A stretch of 64,000 nucleotides of DNA, taken from assembly GCF_004138205.1 (NCBI RefSeq), contig NZ_RXNQ01000001.1, forward strand, positions 1 through 64,000, given 5' to 3'. Shown here one piece after another: positions 10,101-16,800 of the stretch; the first letter of the stretch is position 1, and every line of letters starts with the position of its first letter. This DNA is from Pedobacter sp. SYP-B3415 (GTDB lineage Bacteria > Bacteroidota > Bacteroidia > Sphingobacteriales > Sphingobacteriaceae). Position numbers and translations under genes: made by a program. The notes below the pieces were generated by a model. That model saw only the letters and a list, made by a program, of their open reading frames with translations. It did no database searches and had not been told where the DNA came from.

Positions 10101-10821
10101 CGGAGTGATCATTGATATAACAGAATCTAAGGAGGACGAGCTGCGGAAAAACGATTTTATCGGTATGGTAAGCCACGAACTGAAAACGCCTCTGACCTCG
10201 CTGAATGGGTATGGACAAATCCTGGGTCTGTATTCACGAAAAAACAATGACGAATTTCTTCAGGATAAGGTCGACAAAATCATCGTGCAGACAAAAAAGA
10301 TGAACAGCCTGATCAACGGCTTCCTGAATGTTTCCCGTCTGGAATCAGGAAAAATACTTCTTGATAAGACCCGCTTCAACCTCTACGAATTGATTGGTAG
10401 CATCATAGATGAAACCGCAATCATTAACAATAGCCATACAATAACCTTCACAGGGCAGCAGGACATCATCCTCTATGCCGATCGCGACAAAATAGGTTCT
10501 GTCCTGTCCAACCTGCTTAGTAATGCAGTTAAATACTCGGGCAGAGGGCACAAGATCTATGTTTCGGCAACGCCCGGCTCCACTGAGGTAACCGTTGCTG
10601 TCAGAGACGAGGGTATCGGCATTAAACCGCATGATCTTGAAAAACTATTTGAAAGATATTACCGCGTAACCAATGAAAGCACCCAGCACATTGCCGGTTT
10701 CGGAATCGGACTTTATCTGAGCGCAGAAATTATTAACCGGCATGAGGGCAGGATCTGGGCTGAAAGCGTTCCCGGCGAAGGTTCCACTTTTTATATTACC
10801 CTGCCCCTGTCGCAGGAATAA
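7120..10821 (+). CDS. Double-core hybrid sensor histidine kinase (PAS-GAF-HK-REC-PAS-PAS-HK)
   Basis: The protein has 1233 residues and no membrane segments. In order: a PAS-like domain (about 20-160), a GAF-like domain (165-330), HisKA with His355 (NVSHEFRTPL), HATPase (to about 570, with GTGIGLSLVHEL), a receiver (about 627-745, ILVVDDNADMR, phosphoacceptor Asp678 in LSDMMMPVLDG, conserved K in DDYLVKPF), two PAS domains (755-1010), a second HisKA with His1019 (MVSHELKTPL) and a second HATPase ending ITLPLSQE. The second core is of the same type as the kinase at 3764. Known hybrid kinases phosphorylate their own receiver; here the receiver is placed between two complete kinase cores. There is no DNA-binding domain. 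Confidence 0.92.
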   Translation: MNLREQESTEQFLSGGGEMGKLIRSMDWSKTALGPIESWPQSLRTSVSLCLSSTFPILIAWGPETIQIYNDSYRPICGAKHPESMGMNFRICWETALPVVGDAFTRGEHGEGTYINDQRMFLDRYGYLEEAFMTFSFAPIRDETGGVGGIFHPITETTVKILSGRRTQALRDLGAAIVKAKSVEEIGSLTVARYDEYNLDIPFLLFYQLGETGARLISAAGISDCSALSPVHIAPGNDTAWPLDACARSGKMETVTDLAGRFGTFVCGPYEEPPHSAVILPLKLSGQEEPYGFMIAGVSARRALDQDYLNFYDQLLNTYNTAISNVYAYEQEQKRAEALAEIDRSKTAFFSNVSHEFRTPLTLMLGPLEDLLSREPLEDELKQPIEATHRNALRLLKLVNNLLDYSRVEAGRAQAAYQKVDLAELTADLASSFRSIIEKAGMQLLVETETLTSPSFVDRQMWEKIVLNLLSNAFKYTLKGTITVALSQQGNHAVLQVKDTGIGIPEKELPHMFERFHRVENAAGRTHEGTGIGLSLVHELVSLHGGEIAVASSEGIGSTFTVRLPLGSDHLPQAHMLTTEKTVDTTALKGAFIQEAYNLLQDNAGAEYANPNANSTMSAHQDLSVTKETNILVVDDNADMRAYLNRLLEPYFSVTLVVNGDDALRKIRSSDFDLVLSDMMMPVLDGKQMLRRIRETPGTQNLPVIFLSARAGEEARIDGLEAGADDYLVKPFSAAELLTKVRAQIKISKTRNHAERQLRELLTEAPVAIAIYSSALHIIDFANERMLQYWGVTAAESFARPLLEVMPHLGQQGFGEIMDKVYQTGERFVSGEIPVTITKGGIEETTYIHLTVEARRSEDNEIVGMIAVAADVTEQVLARQSLEKVTDTLKLSLDAANLGTWRTDLGTDHLIISDITSRIHGLPPGTELMFSDSVNLVLPEHRETLIQGIRKAIETKGRFSENYQIQPADGGKRKWLNSTGKAELDSEGNVTGVIGVIIDITESKEDELRKNDFIGMVSHELKTPLTSLNGYGQILGLYSRKNNDEFLQDKVDKIIVQTKKMNSLINGFLNVSRLESGKILLDKTRFNLYELIGSIIDETAIINNSHTITFTGQQDIILYADRDKIGSVLSNLLSNAVKYSGRGHKIYVSATPGSTEVTVAVRDEGIGIKPHDLEKLFERYYRVTNESTQHIAGFGIGLYLSAEIINRHEGRIWAESVPGEGSTFYITLPLSQE

Positions 10822-11062
10822 TTTCTTGTGCAACATCACATGACCGGGGGGCCTCCTATTGTTTTTCATTGAACATAGCCCCTTTCTCCCGGCTGTCTTT
10901 TTTTTCGTTGTTAAACTGAACAGTATGTCGCTGACCGGCGTTAACTCATGTAACCCGGCGGGGGATACGCCGAATATCCGCTGCTGATAAAGAGCGGGTC
11001 AGGCCTATAAGAATTGTCATAGCCGCCGGCAGGCGAAATATGAATTCTCAGGGATAGCACAT

Positions 11063-11791
11063 ATGCAAACTGTAGAAGTAAGTAGCATTGAACATTACCT
11101 GACACTGATCAAAGAACGGAAGGCGCAGCGAATGTCCGCAGGACACATTGAAGATTTCTTATTCCGCGGACAAGTTATGGACTCTCCCCTGCTACCCAAG
11201 ATCTGCAGGCTCAGGGCAAAAGGGGAAATTCTTGCTGTTGAGCGCAAATTACTCGTTGAATTTAAGCGTACCAATCCGCTGCTTATTGAACAGCTCCGCG
11301 CGATGGACGACTGGGACTACCTGACCATAGGCCAGCATTTTGGCCTCCCCACGCGGCTGCTTGACTGGACCAACAATGCCCTTACAGCGTTGTGGTTCGC
11401 AACCTCACCGATAGATGCACACATTCCACCCGATAATGACTTTGCCTTGGTATGGCTGTTGATGGCAGACAGCAGCGATTTTGATCTGGATATGGAGCAA
11501 ACCCATCCGTTCGATGTACAAGAAACGAAGATGATCAGACCACGGATCATCAAACAACGCATTAATAGCCAGTCGGGCGTGTTTAGCGTCATGTCTACCG
11601 CAGACCTCGAACAAAAACGGTTCCTGAACGAAAGCGACACTTACAATCAAAAGCTGGTAAAGATCAAAATCAGTAAAGAGCGTTTCCCTGAAATCAGGAA
11701 CGATCTGAACACTCTTGGCGTAAATGCATTTACAATCTTTCCGGAACTTGAAGGGCTCTGCACCCACCTGCAGTGGCGATACTTTGATTAA
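11063..11791 (+). CDS. FRG-domain protein
   Basis: The protein has 242 residues. The defining FRG motif is DFLFRGQ (about residues 31-37), followed by the conserved LPKICRL stretch, the GQHFGLPTRLLDWTNNALTALWFA block and a C-terminal half ending in LEGLCTHLQWRYF. FRG domains are named for this motif; their biochemical role is not firmly established, and some members occur near mobile or defence genes. Here it stands alone between two kinase genes, followed by a small acidic protein. No signal peptide or membrane segment. The 240-bp gap before it shows no clear promoter or RNA gene. Confidence 0.85.
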   Translation: MQTVEVSSIEHYLTLIKERKAQRMSAGHIEDFLFRGQVMDSPLLPKICRLRAKGEILAVERKLLVEFKRTNPLLIEQLRAMDDWDYLTIGQHFGLPTRLLDWTNNALTALWFATSPIDAHIPPDNDFALVWLLMADSSDFDLDMEQTHPFDVQETKMIRPRIIKQRINSQSGVFSVMSTADLEQKRFLNESDTYNQKLVKIKISKERFPEIRNDLNTLGVNAFTIFPELEGLCTHLQWRYFD

Positions 11792-11900
11792 CCGGCATTG
11801 ATAACCCGATTGCCCGGAGAAATTTTAAACCTTAGACCGGGCTGCCCTGTTCCATCATAAAAGCTGATCCCTGCTTTACACCGACTTAAGAAAAATTATC

Positions 11901-12137
11901 ATGAGCAATCAGAATAACGAAGACACCACCCGGAACGAGGCGCATACCAGGCGCACTGAAAACGGGTCTGAAGAAGTTGAAAAAGGACTTGGCTATGGTG
12001 CGCCGGGAGCGGGCTCAGGCGAAACCGTTCCGGCAGAAGAGGGTATCCCGGCAGAAGAAGCCATTGAAGAGATCGAATCAGGAGGCAACCAGCGGGATAC
12101 AGAAGAAACCGCCGACGACCGCGATACGGCTGTCTGA
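11901..12137 (+). CDS. Small acidic, probably disordered protein
   Basis: The product is 78 residues, very rich in Glu, Gly, Thr and Asn (EEGIPAEEAIEEIESGG), with no hydrophobic core, cysteines or signal peptide; it is probably unstructured. The ATG follows an A-rich leader (aagaaaaattatc). An opposite-strand ORF covers the same bases, but its product looks like a shadow. It lies 109 bp after the FRG gene and might be co-transcribed. No family recognised; function unknown. Confidence 0.55.
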   Translation: MSNQNNEDTTRNEAHTRRTENGSEEVEKGLGYGAPGAGSGETVPAEEGIPAEEAIEEIESGGNQRDTEETADDRDTAV

Positions 12138-12149
12138 TCAACACCTCCA

Positions 12150-12533
12150 TTAAAGACAGCAGGCCACTATCAGAGGGCTGGCAAACAGGATGGCACCCAT
12201 GGCAAACACAGCGGTCAGGATATGAATAACTACATGTTTTGCACGCAGCAGAACCAGCTGTTCAATCAGCCGCCCAAGCCAGAACAGGGACATCCCGATC
12301 ATAACCGCCTTCCCCAGCCTGGTATTTAGCAACTCGTCAGGATACGCAAAACACAGAAATGCGATCAGGAAGAAAATATAGATGATCCGCAGGTTGAGGA
12401 TCTGAAGAATTCCACGGTTTGCAAAACTCAGTTTCTTCAGTTCTGTTTTCCAGTTAAAGAGTTTCCAGAAAAGCAGGTGAAAACCTGCAAAGGCAAGGCT
12501 GTAGACGCCACAGACTAAAACGAGGGTATACAT
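12150..12533 (-). CDS. Four-helix integral membrane protein of unknown function
   Basis: This 127-residue protein has four predicted membrane helices (about 3-25, 45-66, 75-97 and 103-126). The loop after helix 1 is basic (KLFNWKTELKKLSFANRG), consistent with a cytoplasmic position. Length and pattern resemble small conserved membrane proteins of Sphingobacteriaceae; I do not recognise a named family. It is transcribed towards the acidic ORF at 11901, with 12 bp between the convergent stops, and stands alone. Confidence 0.7.
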   Translation of the reverse strand: MYTLVLVCGVYSLAFAGFHLLFWKLFNWKTELKKLSFANRGILQILNLRIIYIFFLIAFLCFAYPDELLNTRLGKAVMIGMSLFWLGRLIEQLVLLRAKHVVIHILTAVFAMGAILFASPLIVACCL

Positions 12534-12686
12534 TTGGCTGCTGTTTACTTAAAAGTTATGCTCCAAAACGGGCGTTGTATAACGACCAGTCAGGAACCTG
12601 GTTGCAAACTACAAATATTACTGATTGTTAATGCGGCAATTTGTGTGCATGCGCAGCCCTGCCTCCTTGTCGGCCGGAAATGTCGG

Positions 12687-14690
12687 TTAGTCTGCCTGCG
12701 CTCCGCCGGCGGCTGAAGATGCTGCAGGCAGGATAAACCAGAAAGTACTGCCAGAACCAGGCTCACTTTCGACCCCTATTTCGCCTCCGTGCCTGGTCAC
12801 AATGTCTTTCGCAATATACAAGCCCAGGCCCATGCCAGATCCGGAAGTTTGGTGAGGCATAATGCGGTAATATCGCTCAAACACATGTTCAAGCTTATCT
12901 AAGGCAATGCCTGGCCCCTGGTCGGTCACGGAGAAGATTGTGCCGTTTGGCGTACGGCCGATCGAGACCTGAATTCCTTCCGGACCCTTACCATATTTGA
13001 CAGCATTCGTGATCAGGTTGGTAATGACCTGTTCCATTCGTTGTTCATCTGCGAAAACCTCCAGATGCTTCTCTCCCTGTATGGTGATATCGTGATGGTT
13101 CCATTGCCTCTCGCGTTCAATACATGCCTGAACAAGCGCAAAAAGATTGAACCACTTTTTCTGAAGCATGACCTGGCCTTCGCGTATGCGGCTCACATCG
13201 AGCAGATCTTCAATCAATGCACGGATGCGGCGGCCGCTGCCCAGCGCCTGGCCGATCAGGTGGTCAGCCATCGAGCGGTCTTCGCGGTTCTTTACCCTGT
13301 TCAGCAGTTCGAGGGAAACATTCAGGCTTGTAATGGGTGTACGCAGCTCATGACTTGCAATTGAAACAAAATCATCTTTTTGCTGTTCCAGGCGCTTCTG
13401 TTCTGTAATATCGAGTACAGTTCCCAGCACGCGCTGTGGCTCACGCTGCGCATTGAAATAAATGTTTCCCTGAATGCGGATCCAGCGAATTGCCCCATCC
13501 AGAATAAGCCTGGCCTCGTAATACATTTTACCCGTCTTTGCACCCGCCTGGTGCGCATCTCCCGAAAGATGGCGGTCTTCAGGGTGGAACTTTTCAAGTA
13601 TTTCAACCCTTGTCGGTGAGGCTGCAAACCCAAAGATATCGTTGAACCGATCTGAAGAAATTAGTTCCTTTGATGCATAATGATAGTCGAATGTACCGAT
13701 ATCCGCAGCCTCGATTGCAAGTCTTGCGCGCTGCTCAACATCTTCAATACGTTTTCTGGCAAGTACTTTTTCTGTAACATCTATGCCCACAACCAGGACC
13801 GAGCGCACGGCACCGTTGGCCGCAAACACAGGTTTGTAAGTAAAGTCTACGTAGACCGTTTCAGGTTCGTTATTGCGAATAAGGTTTAATCTGTGTTCGA
13901 CAGCGATGAAAGCTTCGCCGGTGTCAATTACCTGCTGCAAAACGGGCGCGTAAACCTCAGCAGCTTCTGCAACACCTTCCCAGATTACCTGCCCTTCAAG
14001 TTGTTCCCGACGTTTGCCAACAAGCTTAAGATAATCGGTATTTACAGCTTCAACAACAAGATCGCCGGCGCGGATCAGGCAAATGGCAAAAGGTGCCTGC
14101 AAGACCATCTCTCCGAACCTGCGGTCACTCAGACTTAGTTCGGCATACGAAGTTTGCAGTTCTTCATTCGTCGCGGCCAGCTCTTCGTTCATAGCCGCAA
14201 GTTCTTCATTGGCTGCCGACAACTGCTCATTTGCGACCGAAAGTTCTTCGTTGGAAAGGCTAAGGTTCCGGTTTAGCCGATCTACAAGTTCCTGCTGCCG
14301 CACACGTTCAGTAACATCTGTTGCGGTATGTAAAATGCACTGCACACGACCATCGGCATCGCTAACAGCCCTGTATTCAAAATCAAAGTAATAGCGCTGA
14401 AGTACGCCCTCTACGACAAGATCTGCCGCCGTATTTTGACCTGATAGGGTAATTCCCTCTTTCCAGACCCGGGCAAACATATCTAAAAATGGCTGGGTAA
14501 TAAGTTCCGGCAACGCCTCTTTCAAAGGTAGACCTATAACTTGTCTGCCTTTGCCCCAGATGGCCAGCATCGCTTCATTTGCAAAAACAATCCTGGCGTC
14601 TGCCCCGACATGAATGGCCGTGGCATCTTTACTAAGTGTTAGTACCTGCAGTATCTGATCAGACGACAGTCCTGATGTATTTTGATCCAT
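12687..14690 (-). CDS. PAS sensor histidine kinase
   Basis: The protein has 667 residues and no membrane segments. In order: PAS (about 12-132), coiled coil of NEEL-type repeats (135-185), PAS (188-312), PAS_3-type (325-430), HisKA with His447 (ASHELRTPITSL), and HATPase (about 530-655) with NLITNAVKYG, DQGPGI and GMGLGLYIAKD. This is the third cytoplasmic PAS kinase in the block and has the same coiled-coil style as the one at 3764. No receiver or partner regulator is adjacent. A TACTTTTG box lies 22 bp upstream of the start. Confidence 0.92.
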   Translation of the reverse strand: MDQNTSGLSSDQILQVLTLSKDATAIHVGADARIVFANEAMLAIWGKGRQVIGLPLKEALPELITQPFLDMFARVWKEGITLSGQNTAADLVVEGVLQRYYFDFEYRAVSDADGRVQCILHTATDVTERVRQQELVDRLNRNLSLSNEELSVANEQLSAANEELAAMNEELAATNEELQTSYAELSLSDRRFGEMVLQAPFAICLIRAGDLVVEAVNTDYLKLVGKRREQLEGQVIWEGVAEAAEVYAPVLQQVIDTGEAFIAVEHRLNLIRNNEPETVYVDFTYKPVFAANGAVRSVLVVGIDVTEKVLARKRIEDVEQRARLAIEAADIGTFDYHYASKELISSDRFNDIFGFAASPTRVEILEKFHPEDRHLSGDAHQAGAKTGKMYYEARLILDGAIRWIRIQGNIYFNAQREPQRVLGTVLDITEQKRLEQQKDDFVSIASHELRTPITSLNVSLELLNRVKNREDRSMADHLIGQALGSGRRIRALIEDLLDVSRIREGQVMLQKKWFNLFALVQACIERERQWNHHDITIQGEKHLEVFADEQRMEQVITNLITNAVKYGKGPEGIQVSIGRTPNGTIFSVTDQGPGIALDKLEHVFERYYRIMPHQTSGSGMGLGLYIAKDIVTRHGGEIGVESEPGSGSTFWFILPAASSAAGGAQAD

Positions 14691-14712
14691 GTATGTTTTT
14701 ACAACGCTAATT

Positions 14713-14720
14713 CAAAAGTA
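14713..14720 (-). promoter_or_regulatory. -7 promoter box (TACTTTTG) of the 667-aa kinase
   Basis: On the minus strand TACTTTTG lies 22 bp before the ATG at 14690. It matches TAnnTTTG. Confidence 0.55.
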
Positions 14721-14849
14721 AGTAACGCAAACTGACATTGCGTAGTTGGATAAAATTTAAAATACTTAATCAGGTAAATCAATGCTATGGACACCCTTTT
14801 CGAATAAGTAATCTTAAAGCCTGCAGGGAGAAGTGGACTAAACGAAAAA

Positions 14850-15524
14850 TCAGCCCCTTTGCTCAAGCTGGCGAAGCCAGTCATGAACGTATTTTCCCCA
14901 CCTGGAAACCCTGACTTCTGATTTTAGTCTCTGGGCAAAAAGAATACGACCGCTGATATCGGTGATCACAACAGCCTGCAGCGGTGGAAGGGTTGCGGAA
15001 TGTTTGTGCTTAAAACGCACTTTACCGGTCTGCCTGCGTTTGGATGGTTCGCCTTCAATACAGCGCAACAGGAGCTGTCCATCCAGAACCTGCTGGCCCG
15101 GATAAGCAAGCAGCCGGTAATTCGGGGCGTCATCAGCTGCACCGATCTGACCAGATACGAGGTATTCAGACGCGCTGTCTGCATCGCAGCTTACAGTCAC
15201 CTCTGCTGTACAAAACGCAAATGCGGCAATCTCCTGTTCAAACTCATCTACAAGGATAACCCGTTCGTAAATACAGTTCTTCAATATTTCGCCGAAGGTG
15301 AGTGTAAGAGGGTGCGAACCGGAAATCTCGTTATTCGTCCACCCGATCACCTCTAATACAAGACATCCGGTTTCATTTGTCAGGTCTTCCCTTTTGCAAA
15401 ACTGAAAGTCGAGGTGATTTTGCGCATCATTCGTACCGAGCGTTACGGTAAGATAAAAAATCAAAGCATTGTTCTGTACTTTGACATACGCTTCCCAATA
15501 CTGATATGCCGTTGAACAGTTCAT
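14850..15524 (-). CDS. Conserved-looking protein of unknown function
   Basis: This 224-residue soluble protein has no signal peptide. The N-terminal half (YQYWEAYVKVQNNALIFYLTVTLG) and the middle (LVLEVIGWTNNEISG) look beta-rich. The C-terminal part is basic (KRRQTGKVRFKHKH) and ends in VSRWGKYVHDWLRQLEQRG. A good TATCTTTG promoter box sits 13 bp before the ATG, which supports expression. It is 159 bp upstream of the kinase at 14690 in the same direction. I recognise no family. Confidence 0.6.
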   Translation of the reverse strand: MNCSTAYQYWEAYVKVQNNALIFYLTVTLGTNDAQNHLDFQFCKREDLTNETGCLVLEVIGWTNNEISGSHPLTLTFGEILKNCIYERVILVDEFEQEIAAFAFCTAEVTVSCDADSASEYLVSGQIGAADDAPNYRLLAYPGQQVLDGQLLLRCIEGEPSKRRQTGKVRFKHKHSATLPPLQAVVITDISGRILFAQRLKSEVRVSRWGKYVHDWLRQLEQRG

Positions 15525-15537
15525 TGTGTGCTTTTCT

Positions 15538-15545
15538 CAAAGATA
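15538..15545 (-). promoter_or_regulatory. -7 promoter box (TATCTTTG) of the unknown 224-aa gene
   Basis: TATCTTTG on the minus strand ends 13 bp before the ATG at 15524, which would give a very short leader. Confidence 0.6.
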
Positions 15546-15610
15546 GAACTGGAAACTTAGGTCTTTCAGATAAATACGTATTCAGGTACTAAACGGATGT
15601 GGAATTTATC

Positions 15611-15655
15611 AAAAAGCAGGTAGTTAAGGATTACCTTATCCGTTTAACTACCTGC
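15611..15655 (-). terminator. Rho-independent terminator of the iron-uptake operon
   Basis: A 12-bp perfect stem (15616-15627 with 15644-15655, GCAGGTAGTTAA/TTAACTACCTGC) has a 16-nt loop. Read on the minus strand it is followed by TTTTTG. It lies 42 bp after the stop of the PepSY gene. Confidence 0.75.
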
Positions 15656-15696
15656 CTGCAAATAATCTTACCTGGCATGATTTGCCAAAAAACGTG

Positions 15697-16800
15697 TTAA
15701 GTGAACTGCCGCCGCCGGCGTCTGATCCACAGCAGCGCCCCTGTAATGGCAAGAAGACCGGGTGTCAGACCAAGGATTACGTACAGGATTTTAACCGGCG
15801 TACCACCAAAGTGGCCGGCATGCAGCTGGAAAAACGTTGCTTCAGCGCGCGTAGCTAAACCCTGTTCAGACAGGCGCTCAATCGAGACAATCCCGGCGGT
15901 TTGCGGGTCTATTGCTACCGAGTTTCCGTTATAGAATAATGCCTCTTGTGCGGGAACAACACCTTTGGCTACGAAATTTTTTCCGGGCTGCGTAGGCAGA
16001 TACACGTTTTTTATAACCAGGTCCGGGAATGCCTGCCGGGCTTTTGCGAGCATGCTGTCTATTGAAGAAACCGATGCGACAGCAGCAGGGCTTGCCACTT
16101 TCTGCCTGTTCCAGTACCCAGGATCAAAAGAAAATTTATTCATCCAGAAGCCGGTAAAAAATATGATCAAATTAAAAACGAGTGACCATACCCCTACCAC
16201 ACGGTGTAAACCTGAAGCAATGGTACGCCAGTTCTTCCAGGCAATACCCGCCCGGAAGGTTAACACCTTCCATACATGCCGCCGGTATATCACAAAGCCG
16301 GTAATTGTAGACAAAAGCATTGTCAGCCCGAAAACGGTAGCCAACAGCAGACCGGGTATGCCCATCTGGAAGCTCCAGTGAAACTGGACAAGCCAATGCA
16401 TAAGGCCCGTTCGCAAATTTCGAAGTTCCCCGTCCCGCAGTACCTTACCTGTGTAAGGGTCAATAGTCATCATACCAAGATCGTATGTACTCAACCGGCC
16501 ATCATTCTGGTAAATTCTGAATTCATAGGCGCGGTCCGGGCCGGCATCAGGATTTAACCACGCAATTCCCGCTGCTGCCGGTCGTCTTGCTACGATTTTA
16601 CGGTAAATTACATCGAGCGGCAAGGGCTCTGCGGCTGGTTTAACCCGAAGCAGGTCTGCATGCAGCGACTGATCGATTTCTTTCATAAAAACGATCATCG
16701 AACCACTCAAACCCAATAGCAGCAAAAAGACACCACTGATCAGTCCAAGCCAGCTATGCAACCGGAAAGCCTTTTTCCTAAGCTGGTTTAACGCACTCAT
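15697..16800 (-). CDS. PepSY-associated TM protein (siderophore/iron uptake accessory)
   Basis: This 367-residue inner-membrane protein has a helix at 17-37 (LHSWLGLISGVFLLLLGLSG), two around 145-170 and 195-220, and one near 335-360, followed by an RRRRR tail. The H-S-W-L-G-x-x-S-G start and the periplasmic PepSY-type segments (for example DPYTGKVLRD) define the PepSY-TM family, which often accompanies TonB-dependent ferric siderophore receptors and is suspected to reduce or release iron. Its ATG overlaps the stop of the receptor gene (ATGA at 16797-16800), so the two are translationally coupled. A terminator follows at 15611-15655. Confidence 0.88.
   Translation of the reverse strand: MSALNQLRKKAFRLHSWLGLISGVFLLLLGLSGSMIVFMKEIDQSLHADLLRVKPAAEPLPLDVIYRKIVARRPAAAGIAWLNPDAGPDRAYEFRIYQNDGRLSTYDLGMMTIDPYTGKVLRDGELRNLRTGLMHWLVQFHWSFQMGIPGLLLATVFGLTMLLSTITGFVIYRRHVWKVLTFRAGIAWKNWRTIASGLHRVVGVWSLVFNLIIFFTGFWMNKFSFDPGYWNRQKVASPAAVASVSSIDSMLAKARQAFPDLVIKNVYLPTQPGKNFVAKGVVPAQEALFYNGNSVAIDPQTAGIVSIERLSEQGLATRAEATFFQLHAGHFGGTPVKILYVILGLTPGLLAITGALLWIRRRRRQFT

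Noticed and set aside
11899-12150. Minus-strand ORF opposite the acidic 78-aa protein
   Set aside because: The product is rich in Leu, Arg and Pro with no pattern, as expected from the complement of a Glu/Gly-rich gene; the plus-strand frame is better supported.
12534-12716. 60-codon plus-strand ORF between the membrane protein and the PAS kinase
   Set aside because: It has no family pattern and ends inside the antisense of the kinase gene; there is no promoter box.
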